Origin: Thiohalocapsa marina
GTDB lineage: Bacteria > Pseudomonadota > Gammaproteobacteria > Chromatiales > Chromatiaceae
DNA: 64,000 nucleotides
NCBI RefSeq assembly: GCF_008632335.1
Contig: NZ_VWXX01000010.1
Location: 32,777-96,776, forward strand
Direction: 5' to 3'
The position numbers were made by a program, and so were the translations under genes. The notes under the pieces were generated by a model. That model saw nothing but the letters and a program-made list of their open reading frames with translations. It was not told the DNA's origin and did no database searches. Below are positions 15,732 to 25,297 of this stretch, piece after piece. Every line of letters starts with the position of its first letter. Position 1 is the stretch's first letter.

Positions 15732-16154
15732 GTGGCAACTCTGCTGGGCTTCGACTTCGGCACCAAGAAGATTGGCGTGGCCGTTGGTCAGACCGTGTCT
15801 GGAACGGCGACGCCATTGATGACCATCCGCTACCGCGGCCACAAGCCGGACTGGGCGCGCATCGAGGCCCTCGTGGGCGAATGGCAACCCGAGGCCGCCG
15901 TCGTCGGGCTGCCGTTTCGCATGGACGACACCGAGGAAGACTGGACCGACCGGATCCGTCGCTTTGCGCGCCAGTTGCAGGGCCGGTTCGGCCTTGCGGT
16001 GCATCTGGTGGACGAGCGTCTGACCACCCTGGCGGCGGAACGGCACTACGCCGAACAAGGGCAGGCCGGCTTACGCGCGCTGCAGCGGCAGCCGGACTTG
16101 GTCGACGCCTATGCCGCCAAGCTGATATTGGAAACCTGGCTGAATGAGCACTAA
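15732..16154 (+). CDS. ruvX: Putative pre-16S rRNA nuclease RuvX/YqgF
   Basis: 140 residues from a GTG start. RNase-H-like fold with the catalytic Asp in [17 protein letters not shown], then [10 protein letters not shown], the Glu in [10 protein letters not shown] and a final Asp in [11 protein letters not shown]. It is thought to process the 5' end of 16S rRNA. Its stop overlaps the pyrR start by 11 bp, so the two are translated together. Confidence 0.96.
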   Translation: MATLLGFDFGTKKIGVAVGQTVSGTATPLMTIRYRGHKPDWARIEALVGEWQPEAAVVGLPFRMDDTEEDWTDRIRRFARQLQGRFGLAVHLVDERLTTLAAERHYAEQGQAGLRALQRQPDLVDAYAAKLILETWLNEH

Positions 16155-16752
16155 TGACACCTTCAAGGACGCCGCGGCGGTGGACGCCGCCATCCGCGGT
16201 ATGGCGGACGACCTGCGGGCCCTGTTTGCCGCCCGCGGCATCCAGAACCCGCTGATGATCGGCATCCACACCGGCGGCGTCTGGGTGGCGCAGCGGCTGC
16301 ATGCCCTGTTGGAGCTGTCCGACCCCCTGGGGCACCTGGACATCTCCTTCTACCGCGACGACTTCACCCGCATCGGCCTGCATCCGCAGGTGCGGCCGTC
16401 GCATCTGCCGGAGGCGGTGGACGATCGCCACATCTGCCTGGTGGACGACGTGCTGCAGTCCGGACGCACCATTCGGGCGGCATTGAATGTGCTGTTCGAC
16501 TACGGCCGACCGGCATCGGTGATGCTGGCCATCCTGGCCGAGCGCGACGGACGTGAGCTGCCCATCGAGCCGGATGTGGTCGGGCTGGAGGTGCGCCTCG
16601 GCCCCGGCGAGCAGATCAAGCTCAGCGGCCCCGAGCCCTTGCAGCTGCTGCATGGCCAAATCCCCCACGAGCGTTCCCATGATCGCCGTCGCGCCGGTGA
16701 CCAGACCGGTGACGCGGCCGGAGATGAGGCTGGTGACAATGCCGGAGCGTGA
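16144..16752 (+). CDS. pyrR: PyrR bifunctional pyrimidine regulator / uracil phosphoribosyltransferase
   Basis: 202 residues. The PRPP-binding motif [17 protein letters not shown] and the rest of the type I PRTase fold are intact (about residues 1-170). The last 30 residues are an added hydrophilic tail with repeated GD pairs ([17 protein letters not shown]), encoded by near-repeats of GGTGAC just before pyrB. In Gram-positive bacteria PyrR binds pyr mRNA; in gammaproteobacteria without pyr attenuators its regulatory role is unclear. It lies in the order ruvX-pyrR-pyrB-pyrC'. Confidence 0.93.
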   Translation: MSTNDTFKDAAAVDAAIRGMADDLRALFAARGIQNPLMIGIHTGGVWVAQRLHALLELSDPLGHLDISFYRDDFTRIGLHPQVRPSHLPEAVDDRHICLVDDVLQSGRTIRAALNVLFDYGRPASVMLAILAERDGRELPIEPDVVGLEVRLGPGEQIKLSGPEPLQLLHGQIPHERSHDRRRAGDQTGDAAGDEAGDNAGA

Positions 16753-16756
16753 CCCC

Positions 16757-17782
16757 ATGACCGGCCCGAACCCGCAGCTCGACGCCCAGGGCAACCTGAA
16801 GCACTTTCTGACCATCGACGGGCTCGACCGCGCCTTGCTGACCGAGATCCTGGACCGCAGCGAGGGCTTCCTCGGTGTCGCCCAGCAGGCGGTGAAGAAG
16901 GTGCCGCTGTGTCGTGGCAAGATCGTCGCCAACCTGTTCTTCGAGAACAGCACCCGCACCCGCACCACCTTTGAGCTGGCGGCCAAGCGGCTATCGGCGG
17001 ACGTGCTCAACCTGAACATCAGCACCTCTGCCACCGCCAAGGGCGAGACCCTGCTCGACACCCTGCGCAACCTCGAGGCCATGCATGTGGACATGTTCGT
17101 GGTGCGCCATGCCGACAGCGGGGCGGCGCACTTCATCGCCAGTCATGCCGCGCCCCATGTCAGCGTCATCAACGCCGGCGACGGCCGCCATTCGCACCCC
17201 ACCCAGGGCATGCTCGATATGTTCACCATCCGCCGGCACAAGGGCGGCTTCGACGGCCTTACCGTGGCCATCGTCGGCGACGTGCTGCACTCGCGGGTGG
17301 CGCGTTCGCAGATCCTGGCGCTGAACACCCTGGGGGTGCGCGAGGTCCGGGTCATCGCGCCGCGCACCCTGGTGCCCACCCGGGCCGAGGAGGCGCTGGG
17401 CGTGCGCGTGTTCCACGACCTGCGCGAGGGGGTGCGCGACGCCGATGTCATCATCCTGCTGCGGCTGCAGCGCGAGCGCATGGACGGTGGCTTCCTGCCC
17501 AGCGAGCATGAATACTTCTATCTCTTCGGCCTGACCGAAAAGCGCCTGCGCGGTGCCAAGCCGGACGCCATCGTCATGCATCCGGGGCCCATCAACCGCG
17601 GCGTGGAAATGGACTCCCAGGTGGCCGACGGTGCGCGTTCGGTGATCCTGGAGCAGGTCAGCAACGGACTGGCGGTGCGCATGGCCGTCATGTCCATGTG
17701 CATCGGTACGCAGAACCTGGGCGCTGGCCCTTCCGGCCAGCCGTTGCCCGAGGCCACAACACAGGATACGCCCCATGTCTGA
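16757..17782 (+). CDS. pyrB: Aspartate carbamoyltransferase catalytic subunit
   Basis: 341 residues from ATG 16757, four bases after the pyrR stop, with GGAG ten bases upstream; ATG 16739 is an alternative. It condenses carbamoyl phosphate with aspartate in pyrimidine synthesis. Carbamoyl-phosphate loop [15 protein letters not shown], then [34 protein letters not shown] and [11 protein letters not shown] are all present. The length and the following dihydroorotase-like gene, which overlaps by 8 bp, match the class of ATCase that assembles with a PyrC-like partner. Confidence 0.97.
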   Translation: MTGPNPQLDAQGNLKHFLTIDGLDRALLTEILDRSEGFLGVAQQAVKKVPLCRGKIVANLFFENSTRTRTTFELAAKRLSADVLNLNISTSATAKGETLLDTLRNLEAMHVDMFVVRHADSGAAHFIASHAAPHVSVINAGDGRHSHPTQGMLDMFTIRRHKGGFDGLTVAIVGDVLHSRVARSQILALNTLGVREVRVIAPRTLVPTRAEEALGVRVFHDLREGVRDADVIILLRLQRERMDGGFLPSEHEYFYLFGLTEKRLRGAKPDAIVMHPGPINRGVEMDSQVADGARSVILEQVSNGLAVRMAVMSMCIGTQNLGAGPSGQPLPEATTQDTPHV

Positions 17783-19082
17783 GTCCCGACGCCTGAGCAT
17801 CCGCGGCGGTCGGGTCATCGATCCGGCCAGCGGCCTGGACGCGGTCACCGACCTGCATGTCGACGGCCAGCGCATCGCCGGCATCGGTGCCGCACCGGAC
17901 GGATTCGTCGCCGACCGCAGCTTCGACGCCACCGGCCTGGTGGTCTGTCCCGGTCTGGTGGACCTGTGTGCCCGTCTGCGCCAGCCGGGCCTGGAGCAGA
18001 AGGCCACCATCGCCAGCGAGACCCGGGCCGCGGCCGCCGCGGGCATCACCACCCTGTGCTGTCCGCCGGATACCCTGCCGCCGGTGGATACCCCGGCGGT
18101 GGCGCAGCTCATCCTGCAGACCGCCGAAGAGCGCGGGCTTGCCCGCGTGCTGCCGGCAGGGGGGCTGACCCGCGGGCTTGAGGGCAAGCAGATCAGCGAG
18201 ATGGCCGCGCTGCAGCAGGCCGGCAGCCCGGTGATGAGCAATGCCGACCGCCCCATTCGCGATACCCGGGTGCAGCGCCGGGCACTGGAGTACGCCGGCA
18301 CCTACGGCCTGACGGTGTTCCTGCATCCGGCGGACGCCTATCTGAGCGAAGGCGGCCTGGTGCACGAGGGTCTGTACAGCACCCGCATGGGCCTGCCGGG
18401 CATCCCCGAGGCGGCGGAGACGGTGGCGGTGGCCCGCGATCTGGCCCTGGCGGAGCAGACCGGTGCGCGCATCCACTTTCGCGGGCTGTCCACGGCGCGG
18501 GCCACCCAGATGCTGGCCGAGGCCCGGGCCCGGGGCATTCCGGTGACCGCCGATGTCGGCGCCCACCAGCTGTTCCTGACCGAGCAGGCCCTGGCAGGAT
18601 TCAACGCCAACGCCTACGTGATCCCGCCCTTGCGCACCGAGCACGACCGCGAGGCCCTGCGGACGGCGGTGGCCCGCGGCGAGATCGCCGCCATCTGCTC
18701 CGATCACCAGCCCCACGAGCCGGACGCGAAACTGGACCCCCTGCCACGCACCGAGCCGGGCATCTCCGCGCTGGAGACGCTGCTGCCACTGGGACTGGCG
18801 CTGGTGCGGGAGGGTGTGCTGGACCTGGGCGCGCTGCTGGCCTGCCTGACCTGCAACCCGGCGGACATCCTCGGGGTGCCGTTCGGGCGTCTGCATCCCG
18901 GCGCCATGGCGGATGTCTGCGTCTTCGATGCCGATGCGCGCTGGACCGTCGGCCCGCAGACCCTGGTCAGCCGCGGCCACAACACGCCTTTTGCCGGGGC
19001 CGAGATGCAGGGGCAGGTGCGCCTGACCCTGCTGGCCGGTCGCGAGGTGTTCCGGCGCGGCCATCAGTCGCCCCAGGGGTGA
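17775..19082 (+). CDS. Dihydroorotase-like protein without the metal HxH motif (PyrC' / PyrX type)
   Basis: 435 residues, amidohydrolase fold. In active dihydroorotases the first metal motif reads HxH within VDxHxHLRxPG. Here residues 63-70 read DLCARLRQ, so both histidines are gone (Cys 65 and Arg 67). Other segments are kept only in part ([20 protein letters not shown]). This matches the inactive PyrC' that Pseudomonas-type pyrB operons encode, which is needed to build the ATCase dodecamer. An active PyrC must be elsewhere in the genome. Overlap with pyrB supports a 1:1 complex. Confidence 0.9.
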   Translation: MSESRRLSIRGGRVIDPASGLDAVTDLHVDGQRIAGIGAAPDGFVADRSFDATGLVVCPGLVDLCARLRQPGLEQKATIASETRAAAAAGITTLCCPPDTLPPVDTPAVAQLILQTAEERGLARVLPAGGLTRGLEGKQISEMAALQQAGSPVMSNADRPIRDTRVQRRALEYAGTYGLTVFLHPADAYLSEGGLVHEGLYSTRMGLPGIPEAAETVAVARDLALAEQTGARIHFRGLSTARATQMLAEARARGIPVTADVGAHQLFLTEQALAGFNANAYVIPPLRTEHDREALRTAVARGEIAAICSDHQPHEPDAKLDPLPRTEPGISALETLLPLGLALVREGVLDLGALLACLTCNPADILGVPFGRLHPGAMADVCVFDADARWTVGPQTLVSRGHNTPFAGAEMQGQVRLTLLAGREVFRRGHQSPQG

Positions 19083-19148
19083 GGCCGCGTCCGGTCAACC
19101 TGCGCATCCCGCGGCTGGCCTGCGCTGGCGCAAAGAAAGGCCGGTTTT

Positions 19149-19179
19149 GATTTGACCATCAAATCGCCATGGATATAGG
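19149..19179 (+). promoter_or_regulatory. Candidate promoter with palindromic operator ahead of bchI
   Basis: TTGACC (19152-19157) and TATAGG (19174-19179), spaced by 16 bp, resemble a sigma70 promoter. The -35 box is inside a perfect inverted repeat GATTTGA-CCA-TCAAATC (19149-19165). A second symmetric reading is TTTGAT-N6-ATCAAA (19146-19163), which recalls an FNR site but has N6 rather than N4. No TGT-N12-ACA site (PpsR/CrtJ) was seen. The rest of 19083-19394 holds no gene. Confidence 0.5.
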
Positions 19180-19394
19180 CTTCGCGGTCAATCTACGCGT
19201 TTGCGGCGATGATGCCATCGGCCTGCCGTGAGCGTCGTCGACACCCTGCCAGACAAGACGCCGGGGCAGCGCACCCGGCAAACGACGGATCCGGCCCCGA
19301 TCGTCAGCGCTCCGGGCGGATCCCGGCCCTGCCGCGGCGGGGCAGACATTCACCACCAGAGACGCGACCCCGGTCGCGAGAGGAAGAGCTGATC

Positions 19395-20441
19395 ATGCCG
19401 GTCGCGTTTCCATTTTCCGCCATCGTCGCCCAGGACGAGATGAAGCTGGCCATCCTGATTGCCGCCACCGATCAGAGCATCGGCGGCGTGCTTGTGTTCG
19501 GCGACCGTGGCACGGGCAAGTCCACCGCCATCCGCGCGCTGGCGGCGCTGCTGCCGTCCATGCGGGTGGTGGACAGCTGCGTCTACAACTGCGATCCGGA
19601 GGCGGCCGATACGGTGCTGTGCGACGCCTGCCGCGAGCAGAAGGCGGAGAAGGGCAAGCTCAAGGTGCGCAAGTCGGCGGTGCCGGTGGTGGACCTGCCG
19701 CTGGGCGCCACCGAGGACCGTGTGATCGGCGCCCTGGACCTCGAAAGCGCGCTGACCCGCGGCGAGAAGCGCTTCGAACCCGGTCTGCTGGCACGTGCCC
19801 ATCGCGGCTTCCTGTACATCGACGAGGCCAATCTTCTGGAAGACCATCTGGTCGACTCCCTGCTGGACGTCGCCGCCAGCGGCATCAACGTGGTGGAGCG
19901 CGAGGGCCTGAGCGTGCGCCACCCGGCGCGGTTCGTGCTGGTGGGCAGCGGCAACCCGGAAGAGGGCGAGCTGCGTCCGCAGCTGCTCGACCGCTTCGGC
20001 CTGTCGGTTGAGGTGAGCACGCCGAAGGACCTGGAGACGCGCATGAAGGTGGTGCGGCTGCGCGACGAGTACGAGCGCGATCCCGAGGCCTTCATCGACA
20101 AATGGAAGCGCAAGGATGCCAAGATCCGCCGCCAGATCCTCAAGGCCAAGGAGAACCTGTCGGAGGTGGACGTACCGGACGCCACGCTGCAAAGCGCCGC
20201 CGAGCTCTGTCTCAAGCTCGGCACCGACGGCCTGCGCGGCGAGCTGACCCTGATCCGCGCCGCCCGCGCCTATGCCGCGCTGCAGGGCGACGACAGCGTC
20301 GGCGTGGAGCACCTGCGGCGCGTGGCCCCGCCGGCGCTGCGGCACCGGCTGCGGCGCAACGTCCTGGATGACGCCGGCTCCACCACCCGGGTCGAGCGGG
20401 CCATCGAGGAACTGTTCGGCGAGGCGTCCGCGGCGGCATGA
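19395..20441 (+). CDS. bchI: Magnesium chelatase ATPase subunit I
   Basis: 348 residues from ATG 19395, with AGGAAGAG upstream; the 62 codons open before it are not BchI-like. AAA+ subunit that drives insertion of Mg2+ into protoporphyrin IX, the first committed step to bacteriochlorophyll. Walker A GDRGTGKST (36-44), a long insertion with CVYNCDPEAADTVLCDAC, Walker B GFLYIDEANLL, sensor VGSGNPEEGELRPQLLDRFG and arginine-finger region are present. First gene of bchI-bchD-bchO. Confidence 0.98.
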   Translation: MPVAFPFSAIVAQDEMKLAILIAATDQSIGGVLVFGDRGTGKSTAIRALAALLPSMRVVDSCVYNCDPEAADTVLCDACREQKAEKGKLKVRKSAVPVVDLPLGATEDRVIGALDLESALTRGEKRFEPGLLARAHRGFLYIDEANLLEDHLVDSLLDVAASGINVVEREGLSVRHPARFVLVGSGNPEEGELRPQLLDRFGLSVEVSTPKDLETRMKVVRLRDEYERDPEAFIDKWKRKDAKIRRQILKAKENLSEVDVPDATLQSAAELCLKLGTDGLRGELTLIRAARAYAALQGDDSVGVEHLRRVAPPALRHRLRRNVLDDAGSTTRVERAIEELFGEASAAA

Positions 20442-22279
20442 TGGCGGCGGACGGCGCCAGCCGGGACACGGCCGGGACCGACGCGCCGGACGCGCCTGCG
20501 GAGGCGCCGCGTATCTCGCGCTGGGATGACGCCTGCCTGGCGGCGGCCCTGTTCGCGGTGGATCCGGCCGGCAGCGGCGGTATCTCGCTACGGGCCCTGC
20601 CCGGGCCGGTGCGCGAGCTTTGGCTGGAGCTGCTGCAGGAACTGCTGCCGGCGGATGAGCCCGTGCGTCGGGTGCCGCTGCACATCGCCGACGGCCGGCT
20701 GCTCGGTGGGCTTGATCTGGCGGCGACCCTGCGCGCCGGTCGCCCGGTCGCCGAGCGCGGCCTGCTGGCGGAGGCCGATGGCGGCGTGGTGTTGCTGGCC
20801 ATGGCCGAGCGTGTGGCCCGCTCCACCGCCGCCCACCTCAGCGCGGCGCTGGACAGCGGCGAGGTGCTGGTGGAGCGCGACGGCATCACCGCCCGCACAC
20901 CCACCCGCTTCGGCGTCGTCGCCCTGGACGAGGGCGCCAACGACGAGGAGCAGGTGCCCACCACTCTGGTCGATCGGTTTGCGATACTGCTGGACCTGGG
21001 CGACATTGCCCTGCGTGAGGCCATGCCCGCGGACTACGACGTCGGCGAGATCCTGGCCGCCCGTGGGCGGCTGGATGCAATTGCCGTCGATGACCAGGCG
21101 CTGGAGGCCATCTGCGGCACCGCGCTGGCGCTGGGCGTCGACTCCCTGCGTGCCTCGCTGGCGGCGCTGCGGGTGGCCCGCGCGAGTGCCGCTTTGGCCG
21201 GACGCGACGCGGTGACGGTGGAGGATGTCAGCGCCGCCGCGCGGCTGGTGCTGGCGCCCCGGGCCACCCAGTTGCCGGCCCCGCCGGATCAGCCGCCGCC
21301 AGACGAGGAGCCACCGCCCCCGCCGGAGGAGAATCAGGACGACAACCAGGACGAGAACCAGCCCCCCGATCAGGAGATCGACAAGCCCCTGGAAGAGGTG
21401 GTGCTGGAGGCGGCGGAGGCGGCCATCCCGGCCAATCTGCTGGCCATGCTGCAGATGGGCGCGATGCGCAGCCGCAGTCGTAGCAGCGGCAAGTCCGGCG
21501 CCATCCAGAGCGGTTCGCTGCGTGGCCGGCCGGCGGGTACGCGTCGCGGCGAGCCCGGCGCCGGGGCCAGGCTCAGCGTCATCGAGACCCTGCGCGCCGC
21601 CGCCCCCTGGCAGCGGTTGCGACGGCAGGAGCGCACCCAGACCGCGCGGAACGGTGGCCCGGCCGCGGACCTGCTGGTGGAGGTGCGACACGACGATTTC
21701 CGCGTCACCCGCTACCGGCAGCGCTCCGAGACCACCACCATCTTCGTCGTCGATGCCTCCGGCTCGGCGGCCCTGCACCGTCTGGCGGAGGCCAAGGGGG
21801 CAGTGGAACTGCTACTGGCGGACTGCTATGTGCGCCGCGACCGGGTGGCGATGATCGCCTTCCGCGGTCCGGGCGCCGAGCTGCTGCTGCCGCCGACCCG
21901 CTCGCTGGTGCGTGCCAAGCGCGGACTGGCGGGGCTACCCGGTGGCGGCGGCACGCCGCTGGCGGCGGGCATCGATGCCGCAGTCGAACTGGCCGACGGC
22001 GTCCAGCGGCGCGGTGGTACGCCGGTGGTGGTGCTGCTCACCGACGGTCGCGCCAATGTCACTCGCGAGGGCATCGGCGGTCGTGCCCAGGCGGGCGAGG
22101 ACGCGCTGTCCTCGGCCCGCGCCTTCCGCGTGGCGGAGCTGAAGGCGCTGGTGGTGGACGTGTCGCCGCGGCCGCGCCCCGATGCCGAGAAGCTTGCCCG
22201 CGAGATGGGCGCGGTCTACCTGCCGCTGCCGCATGCGGATGCGGCGGCCCTGTCGGGGGCGGTCAAGGCGGTGTCTTGA
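20438..22279 (+). CDS. bchD: Magnesium chelatase subunit D
   Basis: 613 residues, ATGA overlap with bchI. The N-terminal AAA-like domain (about 1-260) has lost a proper Walker A, as usual for BchD. A Pro/Asp/Glu/Gln-rich linker (PPPDEEPPPPPEENQDDNQ and beyond, about 285-320) precedes a von Willebrand factor A domain with a MIDAS motif FVVDASGSAA (about residue 430) and VLLTDGRANV. It forms the two-ring ATPase platform with BchI for the catalytic BchH subunit, which is not in this window. Confidence 0.97.
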   Translation: MMAADGASRDTAGTDAPDAPAEAPRISRWDDACLAAALFAVDPAGSGGISLRALPGPVRELWLELLQELLPADEPVRRVPLHIADGRLLGGLDLAATLRAGRPVAERGLLAEADGGVVLLAMAERVARSTAAHLSAALDSGEVLVERDGITARTPTRFGVVALDEGANDEEQVPTTLVDRFAILLDLGDIALREAMPADYDVGEILAARGRLDAIAVDDQALEAICGTALALGVDSLRASLAALRVARASAALAGRDAVTVEDVSAAARLVLAPRATQLPAPPDQPPPDEEPPPPPEENQDDNQDENQPPDQEIDKPLEEVVLEAAEAAIPANLLAMLQMGAMRSRSRSSGKSGAIQSGSLRGRPAGTRRGEPGAGARLSVIETLRAAAPWQRLRRQERTQTARNGGPAADLLVEVRHDDFRVTRYRQRSETTTIFVVDASGSAALHRLAEAKGAVELLLADCYVRRDRVAMIAFRGPGAELLLPPTRSLVRAKRGLAGLPGGGGTPLAAGIDAAVELADGVQRRGGTPVVVLLTDGRANVTREGIGGRAQAGEDALSSARAFRVAELKALVVDVSPRPRPDAEKLAREMGAVYLPLPHADAAALSGAVKAVS

Positions 22280-23190
22280 TGACATCGGCCCGGGTGCTCA
22301 ACGACAAGCCGGTCTGGGAGCGCGATGGCGACGCTTGGCCGAATCGTGAGACCAGCCGTTTCGTCGAGGCCGGCGGGCTGCGCTGGCATGTGCAGATCGC
22401 CGGCAGTGGGCCGGTGGCCCTGCTTGCCCACGGTACCGCGGCCTCCACCCATTCCTGGCGCGGCCTGCTGCCGCTGCTGGCGGAGCACTTCACGGTGGTC
22501 GCGCCGGACCTGCCCGGTCATGGCTTTACCGGCACGCCGCCCCCGGCGGAGCTCTGCCTGCCCTGTATGGCGAGCCGGCTGGGCGCGCTGATGCGCCGGC
22601 TAGGGCTGTCGCCGGAACTGGCCATTGGTCATTCCGCCGGCGCCGCCATCCTGGCGCGTATGTGTCTCGATGGGCTGATTGCGCCGCAGCGCCTCATCAG
22701 TCTCAACGGTGCGCTGCTGCCCCTGCGCGGGCTGCCGGGCAAATGGTTCTCGCCGGCGGCCAAGCTCATGGCGCGCAATTCGTTTCTGCCGCGGTTCGTC
22801 GCCAATGGCGCGAAGAAGGACCCCAAGGGGGTGCGGCGACTGGCGGACGGGACCGGCTCGCGGCTCGATGCCGAGGGTGTTGCCCTGTACCGCCGGCTGA
22901 TCGCCTCGCCGGGGCATCTGGCAGCGGCGCTGAACATGATGGCCAACTGGGATCTGCAACCGCTGCGGCATGACCTGCCGCAGCTTGATGCGGAACTGGT
23001 CCTGGTCGCCTTCACCGGCGACAAGACCGTTCCGCCGGAGGAGGCGGAGCGGGTGCATGCGCTGATGCCGCGGGCGCGCCTGCGCATCATCCGGGGGTTC
23101 GGGCACCTGGCCCATGAGGAGGCCCCGGAATTCGTTGCCCGGCTGATTCTCGATTGCGTTGCGCCGGCCCCGACCCCCGCTACCGGCTGA
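22279..23190 (+). CDS. bchO: Alpha/beta-hydrolase BchO, magnesium chelatase-associated
   Basis: 303 residues from ATG 22279, overlapping the bchD stop. Alpha/beta-hydrolase fold with the oxyanion region LLAHGTAASTHSWRGLLP, the nucleophile elbow AIGHSAGAAI and a late histidine in GFGHLAHEEAPE. BchO is found with bchI-bchD in purple bacteria and is listed as a putative magnesium chelatase accessory protein; its reaction is unproven. Gene order and overlaps point to one transcript. Confidence 0.95.
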   Translation: MTSARVLNDKPVWERDGDAWPNRETSRFVEAGGLRWHVQIAGSGPVALLAHGTAASTHSWRGLLPLLAEHFTVVAPDLPGHGFTGTPPPAELCLPCMASRLGALMRRLGLSPELAIGHSAGAAILARMCLDGLIAPQRLISLNGALLPLRGLPGKWFSPAAKLMARNSFLPRFVANGAKKDPKGVRRLADGTGSRLDAEGVALYRRLIASPGHLAAALNMMANWDLQPLRHDLPQLDAELVLVAFTGDKTVPPEEAERVHALMPRARLRIIRGFGHLAHEEAPEFVARLILDCVAPAPTPATG

Positions 23191-23221
23191 GCGCGCGGGC
23201 CCGCAGGGAGACCCTTAGTAC

Positions 23222-25138
23222 ATGTCCGATTCCGTCGCCTGTTGCGAATCCATCTATGCCATCAGCCGCTGGGGCGAGGGCTATTTCCGCATCAATGATG
23301 CGGGGCACCTGTGCGTGCGACCCGATCCGGCGCGTGATACCGAGATCGATCTGGTGTCGCTGGCGGCACGGTTGCGCGAAGAGGGGCTGTCGTTGCCGGT
23401 GTTGCTGCGCTTCGACGACATCCTGCGCCATCGGGTGCGCCGACTGCGGGGCGCCTTCGACTCGGCCATGGCCGGTCTGGGCTGGGGCGGGGCCTACCGA
23501 CCGGTGTTCCCGATCAAGGTCAACCAGCAACGCAGCGTGGTGCGGGCGATCCTCAGCGGCGGCGGCATCGGCCTGGAGGCTGGTAGCAAGCCGGAGCTGA
23601 TGGCGGTGCTGGCGCTGGTGCCGCGGGACCAGACCGTTGTCTGCAACGGCTACAAGGACCGCGAGTATGTGCGCCTGGCGCTGATCGGCCGCCGGCTCGG
23701 GCTGCGGGTGTTCATCGTCATCGAAAAGCCCTCGGAGCTGGACCTGATCCTCGAGGAGGCGGCCCGGCTCGGCGTCGAGCCGCTGCTCGGGGTGCGCGCG
23801 CGCCTGGCCGCGGCGGCTGCGGGCAACTGGCAGAACAGCGGCGGCGAACGGGCCAAGTTCGGCCTGTCGGCGAACCAGATCCTGGCCCTGGTGGAGCGGC
23901 TGCGGGCGGTGAACGGCCTCGGCTGGCTGCGGCTGCTGCATGCCCATCTGGGGTCGCAGATTCCCACCCTGCAGGACATCCGCGCCGGCGTTGCCGAACT
24001 GGCGCGCTTCTACGCCGAGCTTTGCTCCCTCGGCGCCGGCCTGGACACCGTGGACTTCGGCGGCGGCCTGGGGGTGGATTACGAAGGCAGCCGGACCCGC
24101 GCCTACTGTTCGGTCAATTACAGTCCGGAGGACTACGCCCTGGCGGTCATGGAGACCCTGGCGGATGTCTGTCGCGCGCGCGGGCTGGCGGATCCGGACG
24201 TGGTGACCGAGTCCGGCCGCGCCCTGACCGCCCATCATGCGGTCCTGATTACCGACGTAGTGGACCGCGAACAGGCCGGCGGCATGACGGTAGCGGCAAC
24301 TGAGGCCGGCGCTGACGATACCGATACTGGCGCCGGAGCGGATGCCGATCCGGACCTGCGCACCTTGCAGCAGGCCCTGGCCAGGGCCGGACAGGAACCC
24401 CCGCTGGAGCTGTTCGAGCGGGCAGAGACGGCCCTGCTCTCGGCGCGCCGACGGTTCGCCGACGGGCGTCTGGGGCTGGCTCAGCGCGCCCGCGCGGACG
24501 AGACCTATGCCGCCATCTGCCGGCGCCTGCGCACGCGGCTGTCCCACGCCAATCGGCGCCAGCGGGAGTTGCTCGATCGCATCAACGCGGAACTGGCGGA
24601 CAAGCTGTTCTGCAACTTTTCGCTGTTCCAGTCGTTGCCGGATGTCTGGGCACTGGACCAGATCTTTCCCATCGTGCCGTTGCAGCGGTTGCGCGACCTG
24701 CCGACGGAGCGGGGGGTGGTGCATGACCTCACCTGCGACTCCGACGGCTGCATCGCGGCCTATGTGGATCAGGACGGCATCGAGGCCAGCTTGCCGGTGC
24801 ATGCCTTCGATCCGCGCGCCGAGGTCTACCTGCTGGGCATCTTCATGGTGGGCGCCTATCAGGAGATCCTGGGGGACATTCACAACCTGTTTGGCGACAC
24901 CGACGCAGTCAATCTCGAGCTCGACGGCCAGGACCCCCATGGCTATCGGCTGCTGGAGCCCGAGCGCGGCGATTCCGCCGACGAACTGCTGAGCTATGTC
25001 CACTTCGAGCCACGCGAACTGCTTAGCCGCTACCGCCGCCGCCTGGACACGGCCGACCTCGACCGCGAAGCGCGCGAGCGGCTCTATCTGGAACTCAAGG
25101 CCGGGCTGTACGGCTACACCTATCTGGGGAGCGTCTAG
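23222..25138 (+). CDS. speA: Biosynthetic arginine decarboxylase
   Basis: 638 residues, as for SpeA. PLP enzyme converting arginine to agmatine, the first step of one route to putrescine. PLP lysine in PVFPIKVNQQ (Lys 99), GLEAGSKPELM, HLGSQI, the phosphate-binding glycines VDFGGGLGVDYEG and the catalytic CDSDG near the C-terminus are visible. A short Asp/Gly/Ala-rich stretch (about residues 355-375) is a linker-type insertion. It follows bchO by 31 bp but has no known tie to pigment synthesis. Dispersed element copy B lies just after its stop. Confidence 0.97.
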   Translation: MSDSVACCESIYAISRWGEGYFRINDAGHLCVRPDPARDTEIDLVSLAARLREEGLSLPVLLRFDDILRHRVRRLRGAFDSAMAGLGWGGAYRPVFPIKVNQQRSVVRAILSGGGIGLEAGSKPELMAVLALVPRDQTVVCNGYKDREYVRLALIGRRLGLRVFIVIEKPSELDLILEEAARLGVEPLLGVRARLAAAAAGNWQNSGGERAKFGLSANQILALVERLRAVNGLGWLRLLHAHLGSQIPTLQDIRAGVAELARFYAELCSLGAGLDTVDFGGGLGVDYEGSRTRAYCSVNYSPEDYALAVMETLADVCRARGLADPDVVTESGRALTAHHAVLITDVVDREQAGGMTVAATEAGADDTDTGAGADADPDLRTLQQALARAGQEPPLELFERAETALLSARRRFADGRLGLAQRARADETYAAICRRLRTRLSHANRRQRELLDRINAELADKLFCNFSLFQSLPDVWALDQIFPIVPLQRLRDLPTERGVVHDLTCDSDGCIAAYVDQDGIEASLPVHAFDPRAEVYLLGIFMVGAYQEILGDIHNLFGDTDAVNLELDGQDPHGYRLLEPERGDSADELLSYVHFEPRELLSRYRRRLDTADLDREARERLYLELKAGLYGYTYLGSV

Positions 25139-25160
25139 GACTTCATTTTCAGCGGCGTGC

Positions 25161-25226
25161 GCTGCTTAAAATGGCGGGGCCTCCTGCCCCGTGCGGCAAA
25201 TGCTGAATAAATCAGCATTTCCCTAA
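25161..25226. repeat. Dispersed intergenic hairpin element, copy B
   Basis: Shares AAAATGGCGGGGCCTCCTGC with copy C and GAATAAATCAGC plus TTCCCTAA with copy A. It folds as GCGGGGC-CTCCT-GCCCCGT-type and AAATGCTGA (25198-25206), loop ATAAA, TCAGCATTT (25212-25220), the second stem being perfect. Compared with copy A the stem bases change on both sides, keeping the pairing. It lies between speA and the 25298 gene. Confidence 0.8.
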
Positions 25227-25297
25227 TCCGGGGAGTGTCCGGGCTGATCGAGTAAGCGTCTCCCTGGAGAAACGCCGGCGATGTCAGGGGTGATCCC

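Noticed and set aside
19146..19163. FNR site ahead of bchI
   Set aside because: Half-sites are six bases apart rather than four, so canonical FNR binding is not supported. Kept only as a palindrome.
23180..25003. 607-codon open frame opposite speA
   Set aside because: Same reasoning: complement of a strongly coding, GC-biased gene.
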